Source: Anaerolineae bacterium (GTDB taxonomy: Bacteria; Chloroflexota; Anaerolineae; Aggregatilineales; J027). Taken from it: DNA of 64,000 nt. Numbering within the stretch: position 1 is the first letter of the stretch; each line of letters starts with the position of its first letter. Where the stretch lies: assembly GCA_008933735.1 (NCBI GenBank), contig WBUL01000014.1, positions 57,813-121,812 of the forward strand, read 5' to 3'. Of this stretch, positions 18,098-27,224 are shown one piece after another. Position numbers and translations under genes: made by a program. The notes beneath the pieces are model-generated. The model did not search any database and had not been told where the DNA came from. It worked only from the letters and a program-made list of their open reading frames with translations.

Positions 18098-18143
18098 CTT
18101 AGCAATCCTTTCTACCAGGTTGACACGTTTAATTTTTAGAATC

Positions 18144-19166
18144 TTAAACGGGTGCAGGACCCGTGGACTCTCGAATGTGAAGTTCCCCGCCACCGACGAT
18201 GACCTCTTGTGGTCGGTTTGGATCATTGAGCCGCCTGAGCAAGAGGCGTACCGCATCCCGACCATTTTGTTTGGGATTGCCTGCAACAGTCGTCAAGCGT
18301 GGAACAATAAAATCGGTAAAAGGGATGTCGTCGAAACCTGCGATAGATATATCTTCTGGTACACGCAGTCCCATATCAATAGCTGCGCGGATTGCCGCCA
18401 TTGCCAATAAGTCATTAATGGCTATCAGTGCTGTCGGAGGGTCTGGCTGTTTCAACAGCTCTTGGGCAGCCTGATAGCCATCTTCCATCAACTCCCCACA
18501 GTGATAAACGAGCGTTTCATCATAGGGTAATCCTGCTGTTTCCAATGCCTCTTGATAAGCATGAAGACGGTCAAAGCCCTGTGCAGGAACGGTGACGCCA
18601 TAGATAAAGCCAATGCGTTTGTGTCCAAGCTCAAACAAGTGAGACATTAAAGCCTGGGTTCCAGCCCCATAATCTTGATGAACGTAGTCAAACTCGGAAG
18701 TAGTACCAGAAATCTCGACGATGGGATGTTCAGAGTTGCGAAGCTGATTCTTCACCTGTTCAGTAAGCAGTTTAAAACCAATTAACATAATCATTCCATC
18801 AACACGCTGTTCGGCGAGTTCCTTGACGCTCTGGTTCTCCTGTTCGGGAGTAAGGGAATTGTGGGCTAAAAGTAGACTATAGCCAGAAGCCTCCGCTTCC
18901 TCAGAAATCCCTCTGAGAATTTGCCAGAAAAATGGGTTTTCGTAGATAGGGAGGAGGACGCCAATCGTCTTGGTATCCCCACTCCGAAGCGATTGCGCCC
19001 GCGCATCAACTTTATAATCTAATTCCTCAATGGCGTTCAAAACCCGCTGACGTGTTTCCTCCGAGATAGGCACTCTTCCATTTGCCTGGTCGTTCAGCAC
19101 ATAAGAGACTGTAGCACGGGAGACACCCGCTAAACGGGCAACATCAGCTTGGGTGGGACGTTTCAT
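18144..19166 (-). CDS. LacI-family transcriptional regulator
   Basis: A 340-residue LacI/GalR-type repressor. Residues 1-60 form the DNA-binding domain with the typical helix-turn-helix DVARLAGVSRATVSYVLND and the hinge part RAQSLRSG. The rest is a periplasmic-binding-protein-like effector domain (GVLLP, HQDYGAG, IAGFDDIPF). It sits at the head of the transport operon and divergent from the alpha-L-rhamnosidase gene, so it probably controls both in response to a sugar from rhamnosides. A perfect inverted repeat between the two promoters is a plausible operator. Confidence 0.93.
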   Translation of the reverse strand: MKRPTQADVARLAGVSRATVSYVLNDQANGRVPISEETRQRVLNAIEELDYKVDARAQSLRSGDTKTIGVLLPIYENPFFWQILRGISEEAEASGYSLLLAHNSLTPEQENQSVKELAEQRVDGMIMLIGFKLLTEQVKNQLRNSEHPIVEISGTTSEFDYVHQDYGAGTQALMSHLFELGHKRIGFIYGVTVPAQGFDRLHAYQEALETAGLPYDETLVYHCGELMEDGYQAAQELLKQPDPPTALIAINDLLAMAAIRAAIDMGLRVPEDISIAGFDDIPFTDFIVPRLTTVAGNPKQNGRDAVRLLLRRLNDPNRPQEVIVGGGELHIRESTGPAPV

Positions 19167-19205
19167 GTCATATCCTAAAAGTCACAAATAAATCTATACT
19201 ACGCA

Positions 19206-19235
19206 TTGACACGACTCAGCTTACTCGTGTAAATT
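19206..19235 (+). promoter_or_regulatory. Predicted promoter for the rhamnosidase gene
   Basis: A perfect -35 TTGACA at 19206-19211 and a weaker -10 TAAATT at 19230-19235 are separated by 18 bases. The start site would lie about 60 bases upstream of the GH78 start codon. The inverted repeat at 19209-19230 lies inside the promoter, a position suited to repression. Confidence 0.5.
19209..19230. promoter_or_regulatory. Candidate LacI-family operator (ACACGA-N10-TCGTGT)
   Basis: A perfect 6-bp inverted repeat with a 10-base spacer between the divergent lacI and rhamnosidase genes. It overlaps the predicted + promoter and lies at the expected start region of the - promoter, so one bound repressor could silence both. 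It lacks the central CG common in LacI-family operators with adjoining half-sites, so the assignment is tentative. Confidence 0.4.
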
Positions 19236-19236
19236 G

Positions 19237-19266
19237 AGTGTAACAAAGTATTCAAACGGTTGTCAA
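19237..19266 (-). promoter_or_regulatory. Predicted promoter for the lacI-transporter operon
   Basis: Read on the minus strand, TTGACA (19266-19261) and an extended -10, TG-T-TACACT (the hexamer at 19242-19237), are 18 bases apart. This is a good sigma-70-type promoter facing lacI. It is back to back with the rhamnosidase promoter. Confidence 0.5.
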
Positions 19267-19302
19267 GATTTCAAAAACTATCTTTATGAGGAGACTCGAT
19301 TA

Positions 19303-22044
19303 ATGACCTTCATCACCAATCTCATTTGCGAATATCGCACGAATCCACTAGGGATCGATGTAGTGCAGCCTCGATTAAGCTGGCAGATGCAAACAAATCG
19401 ATATGGCGCACGGCAGCAGGCGTATCGCATCCTCGCATCCAGCCAGCTTGAACAATTACAGCAAGGGATTGGTGATGTGTGGGACAGTGGCAAAGTCGAG
19501 TCCGATCAATCGGTACAGGTGGTCTATGAGGGACAGCCCTTACAATCACGCCAGCGAGTCTATTGGAAGGTAACTGTGTGGGACGAAACCAATACCGCCC
19601 ATCAAAGTGACGGTGCTTGGTTTGAAATGGGCTTGCTGCAAAAGGATGATTGGGGGGCGCAGTGGATAGGCTCGGCTTTGGTAGGCGGAGCGTATAGCAC
19701 CATTCCAGCCCCCTATCTGCGAAAAACGTTTACCCTTTCTGGTGAGGTCAAGTCAGCGCGATTATATATTACGGCGCTGGGTTTATACGAATGCTCAATT
19801 AATGGACAACCTGTGGGTGATGACGTATTTACTCCTGGTTGGACAGATTACCATCAGCGGGTTCAATATCAGGTTTATGATGTTACCTCTCTACTCCAAT
19901 CGGGTGATAATGCTATTGGCGCTATCCTGGGGGATGGATGGGCGGTAGGGCACGTAGGCTGGGGAAAGCGACAGCAATATTTTGACCGCCCGCGACTTTT
20001 GGCTCAATTGGAAATCACCCTAACTGATGGAACCAACCATCGCATTATCACTAACAGTTCATGGCGGTATCGGGTTGGCGCATTACTAGAGAACGACTTT
20101 CAAATGGGCGAGGCATACGATGCTCGACTAGAAATGCCCAACTGGAATACTGCCAACTTTGATGATAGCAACTGGCAGCCTGTTGAAATTTTCGATGCTC
20201 CTAACAGCGTCTTGGCAGCGACCAATGCTCCCATGGTCAAACGGATGAGTGAATTGAAGCCCATTGCTGAACCGGTGTATGTAGGGACATTTGATCGCAG
20301 CAGCTACATCTTCGATCTGGGACAGAACATGGTCGGGTGGGTGCGATTCAAAGGGACTGCGCCAGCCGGAACAACGATTACACTCCGTTTTGCTGAGGTA
20401 CTGAATGAAGATGGCTCACTCTATACAGATAACTTACGTAAGGCTCGCGCCACCGATCATTACACCTTTAAGGGAGAGGGCATAGAAGTATGGGAACCCA
20501 AGTTTACTTTTCATGGCTTCCGTTACGTGGAATTATCTGACTATCCCGGTGAGATAACCGAGGATACTGTCACAGGAATTGTTCTGTATTCCCAGATGGC
20601 TACAACGGGACACTTTGAATGCTCTGACCCGCTTATCAACCAATTGCAAAGCAATATCCAATGGGGGCAAAAAGGTAACTTTATTGACGTGCCAACGGAT
20701 TGCCCCCAGCGTGATGAACGGCTTGGCTGGACAGGGGATATTCAGGTTTTTGCCAGAACTGCTGCATTCAATATGAATGTTGCCAGCTTCATGACAAAAT
20801 GGGCGCAGGATGTTGCTGATGCCCAGAGTCCAAAGGGTGAAATCCCCCCTATTGTCCCCAAGCTAAAAACACAGTTCATGGATGATGGCGGTCCTGCTTG
20901 GGCGGATGCTGTGATTATCTGTCCTTGGACAATATACCTAAGCTATGGGGATAAACGCATTCTTGAAAGTAATTATGCGACAATGACACGCTTTATGGAT
21001 TTTGTGATTAACACCAGCCCTGACTATATACGGTGTGCGCCAGATTATGATGGTTGGCGGGGTTTTGGCGATTGGTTATCCATCAATGCGGATACCCCAC
21101 ATGACCTGATAGGCACGGCGTTTTTGGCATATGATGCCTGCCTGATGGCGAATATCGCCGAAATCTTGGGCAAGGCTGAAGACGTTGTTCGCTACCAGCG
21201 CTTATTTGAGGAGGTAAAAGCGGCTTTTGGCACACGCTATCTGATTGGTAGTGAGGCCATTGCCACAGCACCCGCCCTGCTCAGTAATGTGGCTGCCCAT
21301 GCGGATGCCATTTCGCGTGGTAATTTGCAAGTCGTGGATTATGGTGTTATCAATTCAGAAGTTTTTAATACCAAGTTGTTTTTACCCACTCAGACAGCCT
21401 ATGTCCTAGCCCTCCATTTTGATCTGCTCCCCGATCATTTGCGTCCTATTGCCGTTGAGGAATTAGTGGCTGATATTGAGCGGCGTGGGATGCACCTTTC
21501 CACAGGTTTTGTAGGCTCCCCCTATTTGAACCATGTACTCAGCCAAAATGGTCGTTTAGAGGTTGCCTATGAGTTATTAAAGCAGACAAGCTGGCCCTCC
21601 TGGCTTTATGCAGTAACACAAGGGGCGACTACTATTTGGGAACGCTGGGATGCTTGGACGGAGGATAACGGCTTCCAGACCCCTCAAATGAACTCCTTTA
21701 ACCACTATGCCTATGGTGCTATTGGCGCATGGCTCTATAACACAATAGCGGGTATCGAAGTTGACGAGAGAAACCCGGGTTACAAGCATGTCATCATTCG
21801 ACCCCAACCGGGTGGTGGTTTGACCTCAGCTTCGGCTGAGCTTCAGACCCTTTATGGGAAACTGAGGTCTGCTTGGAAAATTGAAAACAACACCTTTTCC
21901 TTGGCGTTGGTTGTTCCACCCAATTCAAGCGCAACCGTTTACTTGCCTGCCTTTAACCAACAGAAGGTTACCCTCAATGGTGAGTCTACTGCCAAACCTG
22001 TTTATGAGCTTGATGCGGGCGATTATCACTTCACTATTACCTAA
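19303..22044 (+). CDS. Alpha-L-rhamnosidase, glycoside hydrolase family 78
   Basis: A large GH78 enzyme (about 913 residues) that would release terminal L-rhamnose from plant glycosides or polysaccharides. The frame is open from 19234, but the ATG at 19303 has GAGGAG nine bases upstream and begins MTFITNLICEYRTNPLGID, the usual N-terminus of the family, so it was chosen. Following the fibronectin-like and rhamnosidase N-terminal domains, the catalytic (alpha/alpha)6 domain carries the acidic motif DCPQRDERLGWTGD, and the C-terminal beta domain ends near YELDAGDYHF. No signal peptide is evident, so it likely acts in the cytoplasm on imported oligosaccharides. Confidence 0.95.
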   Translation: MTFITNLICEYRTNPLGIDVVQPRLSWQMQTNRYGARQQAYRILASSQLEQLQQGIGDVWDSGKVESDQSVQVVYEGQPLQSRQRVYWKVTVWDETNTAHQSDGAWFEMGLLQKDDWGAQWIGSALVGGAYSTIPAPYLRKTFTLSGEVKSARLYITALGLYECSINGQPVGDDVFTPGWTDYHQRVQYQVYDVTSLLQSGDNAIGAILGDGWAVGHVGWGKRQQYFDRPRLLAQLEITLTDGTNHRIITNSSWRYRVGALLENDFQMGEAYDARLEMPNWNTANFDDSNWQPVEIFDAPNSVLAATNAPMVKRMSELKPIAEPVYVGTFDRSSYIFDLGQNMVGWVRFKGTAPAGTTITLRFAEVLNEDGSLYTDNLRKARATDHYTFKGEGIEVWEPKFTFHGFRYVELSDYPGEITEDTVTGIVLYSQMATTGHFECSDPLINQLQSNIQWGQKGNFIDVPTDCPQRDERLGWTGDIQVFARTAAFNMNVASFMTKWAQDVADAQSPKGEIPPIVPKLKTQFMDDGGPAWADAVIICPWTIYLSYGDKRILESNYATMTRFMDFVINTSPDYIRCAPDYDGWRGFGDWLSINADTPHDLIGTAFLAYDACLMANIAEILGKAEDVVRYQRLFEEVKAAFGTRYLIGSEAIATAPALLSNVAAHADAISRGNLQVVDYGVINSEVFNTKLFLPTQTAYVLALHFDLLPDHLRPIAVEELVADIERRGMHLSTGFVGSPYLNHVLSQNGRLEVAYELLKQTSWPSWLYAVTQGATTIWERWDAWTEDNGFQTPQMNSFNHYAYGAIGAWLYNTIAGIEVDERNPGYKHVIIRPQPGGGLTSASAELQTLYGKLRSAWKIENNTFSLALVVPPNSSATVYLPAFNQQKVTLNGESTAKPVYELDAGDYHFTIT

Positions 22045-22055
22045 ATTTAGCGCGT

Positions 22056-22072
22056 TGAACACCAGATGTTCA
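22056..22072 (+). terminator. Small hairpin between GH78 and GH3 genes
   Basis: TGAACA and TGTTCA form a 6-bp stem around a 5-base loop in the 46-base gap between the two hydrolase genes. No T-run follows, so termination is uncertain. Confidence 0.25.
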
Positions 22073-22090
22073 GTGTTATGGGAGTTTTTT

Positions 22091-22350
22091 ATGTCCAAAA
22101 AGGCCGCTGATTTATTAGCCGCGTTAACCCTCGAAGAAAAGGCATTGTTATGCACAGGTGCTACCCCATGGCTGACCGTTACCGTTGAACGATTGGGGCT
22201 AAACTCTATTACTGTAACCGATGGACCCCATGGTCTCCGTCGTTTGGTGGATATAGAAAGAATGCGTTCAGAAAGTTATCCCGCTACCTGCTTTCCAGTT
22301 GCAGCCGCCCTTTCCGCTTCTTGGAATGTTGATCTCTTACATGAGATGGG
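22091..22350 (+). pseudogene. Truncated GH3 beta-glucosidase, N-terminal fragment
   Basis: About 87 codons match the start of a glycoside hydrolase family 3 enzyme: LTLEEKALLCTGATPW, then ITVTDGPHGLR, then TCFPVAAALSASWNVDLL, followed by HEMG. The similarity ends abruptly near 22350, where the frame runs into unrelated sequence and stops at 22399. A full GH3 gene would need about 700 more codons. The gene probably worked with the rhamnosidase on plant glycosides before mobile-element debris removed the rest. Confidence 0.85.
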
Positions 22351-22523
22351 ACAAAGATGGGTATTGATGCCCTCAAATTCTTCAAGGATGTACCGCTAGT
22401 GAATCTGCTACGGTTTCAAGGTCGTGATTTGGCTGCCCCACCCCAACAAATGGTTGATGATATGTTGGAAAAGTTAGTACTACAGCCGCAGAAAGAGGTT
22501 TAGAATAGGCCATCGATGAATCG
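22351..22523 (+). other. Unassigned sequence at the GH3 break point
   Basis: In one frame it reads GIDALKFFKDVPLVNLLRF and further to a stop near 22503. I do not recognise it. It is probably debris of one or more insertions between the GH3 fragment and the transposase tail. Confidence 0.3.
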
Positions 22524-22682
22524 TGTCATGAGGCGTTGGGGAATGTGACCCCGGCGGATGTGTTTTTCGGACGCGCAGCGCAGATTGAAGCTGAGCGGGC
22601 AACCGTTAAACGGCGAACCCTGGCCCTGCGCCGCACCCAGCATTTGCTGGCACATGCAACCGCCTTAAGAAAGCGGGCATAA
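22524..22682 (+). mobile_element. C-terminal remnant of an integrase-type transposase (IS481/IS3-like)
   Basis: The frame reads CHEALGNVTPADVFFGRA and ends LRKRA before TAA. The HEALGNVTPADV-FGR block is a typical C-terminal end of DDE integrase-core transposases of the IS481/IS3 type. An in-frame TAG at 22506 and the lack of any upstream catalytic part show that it is only a fragment. Confidence 0.7.
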
Positions 22683-22998
22683 TAGGGCAAAATGTCTCTT
22701 AGCAAAATGCCTTGCTTGTCTCATTTCTTTTGACGACGTACACTTTATGTGCGGGTTTGCTCGTCACTTCGCCAGATTCGAGTGGTACAGTCCCTCCCGC
22801 CGCAGCAGCGCACCCTCTTCGCCCTACTCGCACTGAGCTACTTCTTCGACGATCTGGCACGTGGTTGTTCTTCCGTTGCTGGGCACTTGCCACTGCTGGC
22901 TGACATCGTGCTTTGTCCTTTTCTCCGCCCCACATTCTACTCTAAACTTTGGGACAGGGCTGCTGCATCCATTCTGGCACAGCAGGGAACGGGTGTCC
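22683..22998. other. Gene-free stretch beside the transposon debris
   Basis: No convincing gene on either strand. Short open frames exist on both strands, but their proteins resemble nothing I recognise. It separates the broken glycoside locus from the first polysaccharide locus. Confidence 0.4.
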
Positions 22999-23964
22999 TC
23001 ACAAGCGTTTTAAGATCCTTTGATAAGTTTGAACTAATTGACTGGCAATACACTGCACATCCAAGTGTTTTACCATTTCACGCCCGTTAGAGCGTTTACG
23101 TTCAAGCAAAACCCTCACCAAAGCGTCACCAAGGGCGGCAGCATCTCGTGGAACGATTTCGGTGGGAAAAACACCTGTTAGCTGCTTAACTACATCTCCT
23201 GCTTCTACTGTAACCACAGGTAAGTTACAAGCCATAGCTTCTTTCGTTACATTAGGTGAGCCCTCTTTATAGCTAGCGAGAACAAGACAGTCAGCCGCGT
23301 TCATAAATAGAGGCATTTGCTCGAAAGGAATGTCCCCTTTTGCCACCACCAGCCGAATATTTTGCAAGGTGCGGCTGGCATATTCAACGGCAGCTTCAAC
23401 CAGCCCTATCCCCTTGTGCTGGGGCGAAGCTCCGGCATAAAAAAAGACAACTCGCTCATCTATTCCCCAACCAATCTGCGATCTTGCTGCCTCATAACTC
23501 TGCAACTGGAAAACTGTCAGGTCAACACCAGAAGGAATCACTGACACCTTGCCCCACCATAAACGGTGTGCAAGTTCTTCTGAAACGCAAATGAGGTGGC
23601 TTGCACGTAAAGCAGCCAACTGAGAAAGCAGATACCCTGCCCACCACCGTGTTTGATTCATTCCAACTGCGGGGTTCAAGTCACTGCCCCGATAGGTGAT
23701 AACCAGTGGCACTTGGGTCGAAACCGCACAGAAAAACGCAGTCATTGTACCAAATTGGGCATGTATAAGGTGTGGCTGAAACGTTTGAATAAGTCGGCGA
23801 AGGCGTTTTAGCTCTTTAAGCAAGATTATAGGAGAAGTCCGTGAAGCCAAATAAAAAGTTTCTACCTCAACAGAAGGCATCTGCCCGACCCAATAGGCTT
23901 CCTGTTTGGCAAATTTCATGGAATATCCATCTGGATCACCCGGAATGACGTACAAAATTCGCAT
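22999..23964 (-). CDS. Glycosyltransferase family 4
   Basis: A retaining GT-B glycosyltransferase (about 321 residues). The start was placed at the ATG overlapping the upstream stop (TAATG), giving MRILYVIPG; an upstream in-frame ATG at 23982 lies inside the previous gene. The nucleotide-sugar site shows the E-x7-E motif in EGSPNVTKEAM, and the N-terminal domain has LIHAQFG and ITYRGSDL. It would add one sugar to the lipid-linked repeat unit of the first polysaccharide locus, on the cytoplasmic side. It is translationally coupled to the polymerase gene. Confidence 0.9.
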   Translation of the reverse strand: MRILYVIPGDPDGYSMKFAKQEAYWVGQMPSVEVETFYLASRTSPIILLKELKRLRRLIQTFQPHLIHAQFGTMTAFFCAVSTQVPLVITYRGSDLNPAVGMNQTRWWAGYLLSQLAALRASHLICVSEELAHRLWWGKVSVIPSGVDLTVFQLQSYEAARSQIGWGIDERVVFFYAGASPQHKGIGLVEAAVEYASRTLQNIRLVVAKGDIPFEQMPLFMNAADCLVLASYKEGSPNVTKEAMACNLPVVTVEAGDVVKQLTGVFPTEIVPRDAAALGDALVRVLLERKRSNGREMVKHLDVQCIASQLVQTYQRILKRL

Positions 23965-25346
23965 TATCTTCGGTTCGTCCATCGTGCTGCATCCAGGTAA
24001 AATGAAAAGATGAAAAAGAGGACGCTTGCCTGAACCAGTGATTTAACTGTCCCAGCAAGAGGTGCACGGTGCATGGTCAGAAGAATATAAAATCCCCACA
24101 CCCAGTAAAAACTCAGCCAAAAATCATTTGAAAAGTACCAGAAAATCCGGCGGATACCTTTCCACAAATAACCCCAGAAAAGTCCTATGAGAAAATATTG
24201 GAGCAGCACCCCCAACCATGAAAAATTTAGATAAGCCTCCGCCAAAAGGGAGTATCCAAAGCCTTGTCCTGGCTGCCATCGAGGAATCATCTCCTGGGCA
24301 AAGATCACAGACAAATCTAAAGGGCGTTCTGCCCAAAGAAAACGCGGAATTAGCAGATAAAAACTATCCAAATACGTTTCTCCAAAACGCAAAGGGGAGG
24401 GACGTTGGGTGACAGTAACAAGCGAAACAAAAGGGCCAGCCGGGTCAAAATTCAATAAACTGTATCGGATATTAGCCAACGTCTCTGGGTTCAGTTGTCC
24501 AGCGCGAAAACTGGAAAAAAGCATAAATAAGATAGATGTAACCAAGACCGCCAGGAAAATTTGGGGTAGCAACTGTGCTTGATACAGTTTGCGTTTTGCA
24601 TAAGGTGCTCCCAATGCTAACAAAGTCAGCAGCAGCGGGTCCTTATTTGAACTATACAGCCCCCAGCCCAGAGCAAGCCCCAGCAGAAGAAAACCCAGAA
24701 ACGATGCCATCAACCCTGAACGAATAAGGAGCGCTCCGCCTACAATGACAGCCGCGAAATAAGCAAAGGTAGTCACTACGGCATAAAGCGAGTCCAAATA
24801 GCTAATTGTGTAATTGCCTTCATAAGTTGACGAAAGTACAAATTGAGGATAAAAGCCTAATGGAAGCGCAATTAAGCAAATCATTAATAAAAAAAATACG
24901 CTGTTAGGAATAACGCGCTGTCTTACCTGCTGTTCACTTAGCCTTCCAAGAGGGTTAAATCCCGATAACCTGTAGCCAATAGTAAATGCCAAGAATGCGA
25001 TAATCCCAGCAACAACGATTTTAATAAGCTGTCGAGAAGAGGTCTGGAGGGTTAGAAGGCTAATAGAAAACGTATCCGTTTGAGTCACATAAAGTTCGAT
25101 TGGGAGTGCAATATAATACAGAAAACACCCCACCCCCCATATCACAATGGTTGAATAATACCCCTCCTTTTTAGAAAAAGAATACACTGCTCCCCCAAAC
25201 AACAAAAGATAGAGGAGAATAAGTGTTATTGGAATTAACAAAAAATCATAATAATAAACCAATTGAATATAAACAACCGAAGAAAATATACTGATAAAAC
25301 CAATCAAAGCAGAGATTTTTAGCTCTCTCGATTCCAAAATGGACAT
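23964..25346 (-). CDS. Wzy-like polysaccharide polymerase (multi-pass membrane protein)
   Basis: A 460-residue protein with at least ten hydrophobic segments and a large outer loop (roughly residues 300-360, with LRFGETYLDSFYLLIPRFLW). This layout, with little sequence motif, fits O-antigen/exopolysaccharide repeat-unit polymerases of the Wzy (oligosaccharide repeat unit polymerase) type. It is coupled to the GT4 gene downstream and faces away from the initiating transferase at 25409, from which it is divided by a 62-base divergent promoter region. Confidence 0.8.
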   Translation of the reverse strand: MSILESRELKISALIGFISIFSSVVYIQLVYYYDFLLIPITLILLYLLLFGGAVYSFSKKEGYYSTIVIWGVGCFLYYIALPIELYVTQTDTFSISLLTLQTSSRQLIKIVVAGIIAFLAFTIGYRLSGFNPLGRLSEQQVRQRVIPNSVFFLLMICLIALPLGFYPQFVLSSTYEGNYTISYLDSLYAVVTTFAYFAAVIVGGALLIRSGLMASFLGFLLLGLALGWGLYSSNKDPLLLTLLALGAPYAKRKLYQAQLLPQIFLAVLVTSILFMLFSSFRAGQLNPETLANIRYSLLNFDPAGPFVSLVTVTQRPSPLRFGETYLDSFYLLIPRFLWAERPLDLSVIFAQEMIPRWQPGQGFGYSLLAEAYLNFSWLGVLLQYFLIGLFWGYLWKGIRRIFWYFSNDFWLSFYWVWGFYILLTMHRAPLAGTVKSLVQASVLFFIFSFYLDAARWTNRR

Positions 25347-25408
25347 TACTTTTCGACCATCCTCACTTTGTGATATCTTAGTGCTAAATTCTCTGCAAGG
25401 ATACTAAG

Positions 25409-26017
25409 ATGACCTATCCATCTGCCAAACGCATTATTGATTTTACCCTAGCGTTGGGTGGGTTAACCATTTTATCTCCTATGCTTATCGTGGTTGCGCT
25501 TTTTATCAAATTGGATACAGCCGGTCCCGTTTTATATCAAGGAAACCGCGTGGGGCTGCACGGAAAGCCGTTCAAAATGATGAAATTTCGGACAATGGTT
25601 GTTGGAGCGGATAAGTTAGGTGGATCTTCAACGCCTAACGACGACCCACGTATTACTCGGGTAGGCAAATTTCTTCGGCGTTATAAATTAGATGAACTAC
25701 CCCAGTTATTAAATGTGCTGCGAGGAGAGATGAGCTTCGTTGGCCCTCGTCCCCAGGTGCAATGGGCAGTGGATTTATATACTGAGGAAGAACGCCGTGT
25801 GTTAACAGTTCGGCCCGGTCTCACAGATTATGCCTCACTAAAATTTGCCGACGAGGGGGAGATTTTGAAAGGCAGCACTAATCCTGACAAAGACTACATG
25901 GAAAAGATTCATCCTGAAAAGATGCGCTTAGGGTTGGAATATATTGAAAAACAATCCTTATGGACAGATTTGCATATTATATTACAGACTATAAGAACCT
26001 TGATTGCGGAATTGTAA
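25409..26017 (+). CDS. Initiating phosphoglycosyl transferase (bacterial sugar transferase, WcaJ/PglC type)
   Basis: A 202-residue monotopic phosphoglycosyl transferase that would move a sugar-1-phosphate to undecaprenyl phosphate, starting repeat-unit synthesis. One N-terminal hydrophobic segment (residues about 10-35) is followed by the catalytic domain with KFRTM, the DE dyad in KLDELPQLLNVLRG, and SFVGPRP. AAGGA precedes the ATG. It is the short form, without the extra N-terminal membrane domain of WcaJ. A second, distinct enzyme of this family occurs at 39018. Confidence 0.95.
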   Translation: MTYPSAKRIIDFTLALGGLTILSPMLIVVALFIKLDTAGPVLYQGNRVGLHGKPFKMMKFRTMVVGADKLGGSSTPNDDPRITRVGKFLRRYKLDELPQLLNVLRGEMSFVGPRPQVQWAVDLYTEEERRVLTVRPGLTDYASLKFADEGEILKGSTNPDKDYMEKIHPEKMRLGLEYIEKQSLWTDLHIILQTIRTLIAEL

Positions 26018-26235
26018 CGTGGTGTCATGTGGTTCTGGTAGAATCCATCCGGAACCCGCCAGCGCGAACGATATTTAAACAGAAAAGAGAGGGATTTTTA
26101 ACTTTGCCCTCCCCTCAACTTGTATGATAGGTTGACAGCTTGCGTCTCATCTATCATCATTTAAAGCAATAAGACTGCGCCTCAAATAATGGTTAAAAAG
26201 TTGTCTTTCGACCAAGTTCTCGTTCCCTCCCAACG

Positions 26236-26257
26236 CCTCGGTTTTAACGAGGTTTTT
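26236..26257 (+). terminator. Candidate intrinsic terminator
   Basis: CCTCG-GTTTTAA-CGAGG followed by five T. It lies about 220 bases after the sugar transferase stop and upstream of the next small gene. The stem is short (5 bp), so strength is uncertain. The rest of 26018-26310 holds no gene that I can support; a 7-bp inverted repeat (ATGATAG/CTATCAT, 26124-26157) is the only other structure seen. Confidence 0.4.
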
Positions 26258-26310
26258 CATCTGCTTTGCTTTTATTCGACATTCGATCTGCTGAAGGGAA
26301 AGTAGTAGTA

Positions 26311-26529
26311 ATGATTTTCATACCGCAACGGCTTGTTGTCGAAGGAAAATCTTTTGAACAGACATATAAACCAGTGCTGGATTTTAGCGGCTGGAAAATC
26401 GCTCTGTCACCGGACGTGCATATCATTATTGTGGATAGCAGCGAAACCAGTGTTGAAACCACTGACTACGCTGAGCTTTCCCCTGAATTGGTGAGCGCCG
26501 TCAAGGTCAGATTCACGGTGAAAGGGTGA
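26311..26529 (+). CDS. Small hypothetical protein, possibly a gene remnant
   Basis: A 72-residue frame starting MIFIPQRLVVEG and ending VRFTVKG. The frame is open back to 26266. Its composition suggests a beta-rich fold. It ends two bases before the RraA-like gene start, so it may be the conserved C-terminal end of a partner gene that lost its front part in the rearrangements of this region. I do not recognise the family. Confidence 0.4.
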   Translation: MIFIPQRLVVEGKSFEQTYKPVLDFSGWKIALSPDVHIIIVDSSETSVETTDYAELSPELVSAVKVRFTVKG

Positions 26530-26531
26530 GC

Positions 26532-27224
26532 ATGACTCTCTGGAATAATGACGAAGCGCTTTTCGCCCTCGCCAGACGTGAATTGTTTACCGCTGTTGTC
26601 GGGGACATCATGGACAAAATGGGGCTGCGGCACCAGTTCCTGCCCCCCTACCTGAAACCGCTGCATGATGAAATGGTTGTCATCGGGCGGGCCATGCCGG
26701 TTCTGGAAGCAGATGTATTTGATGAGCAGCCTCCAAACAGCGCAAATGCCTTGATGGCGAAACCCTTCGGACTGCTGTTTGAAGCGCTGGATGCCCTGAA
26801 ACCCAATGATGTGTATATCTGTTCAGGGGCGTCACCAAATTATGCGTTGTGGGGCGGCCTGATGTCCACGCGTGCTATCCGACTCCAGGCCGCTGGTGCG
26901 GTCTTAGATGGCTACGCAAGAGATACCCGCGAAATTCTCCATTTAAAATTCCCCACTTTTTGCCAGGGGCGCTACGCGCAGGATCAGGGCCCTCGCGGCA
27001 AAGTCATTGACTTTAATATCCCTATCGAGTTTGGGGGGGTGCGTGTTGCCCCCGGTGACATCGTATTTGGTGATCTGGACGGTGTCTGCGTCATCCCAAG
27101 AGCCGCTGAGGAAGAAGCATTTCATGGCGCACTGGACAAAGTACGCGGAGAAAAACACGTGCGCCAGGCATTGGAGGCAGGCATGAGCGCTGTCGAAGCC
27201 TTTGCAAAGTTTGGGATCATGTAA
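26532..27224 (+). CDS. RraA-like family protein (4-hydroxy-4-methyl-2-oxoglutarate aldolase fold)
   Basis: A 230-residue protein of the RraA/HMG-aldolase family. It has the family blocks VVGDIMDKMG near the start, GGLMSTRAIRLQAAGAVLDG with RD shortly after, and GDIVFGDLDGVCVIP. These residues make the metal and substrate site in the aldolase members, so an enzyme role on a branched keto acid or sugar acid is likelier than RNase E inhibition. ATG at 26532 was preferred over GTG at 26526. Its stop overlaps the next start (TAATG). It appears intact although both neighbours are damaged. Confidence 0.85.
   Translation: MTLWNNDEALFALARRELFTAVVGDIMDKMGLRHQFLPPYLKPLHDEMVVIGRAMPVLEADVFDEQPPNSANALMAKPFGLLFEALDALKPNDVYICSGASPNYALWGGLMSTRAIRLQAAGAVLDGYARDTREILHLKFPTFCQGRYAQDQGPRGKVIDFNIPIEFGGVRVAPGDIVFGDLDGVCVIPRAAEEEAFHGALDKVRGEKHVRQALEAGMSAVEAFAKFGIM

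Noticed and set aside
22699..22935. Overlapping plus and minus frames after the IS481-like remnant
   Set aside because: No recognisable motifs on either strand; treated as non-coding debris.
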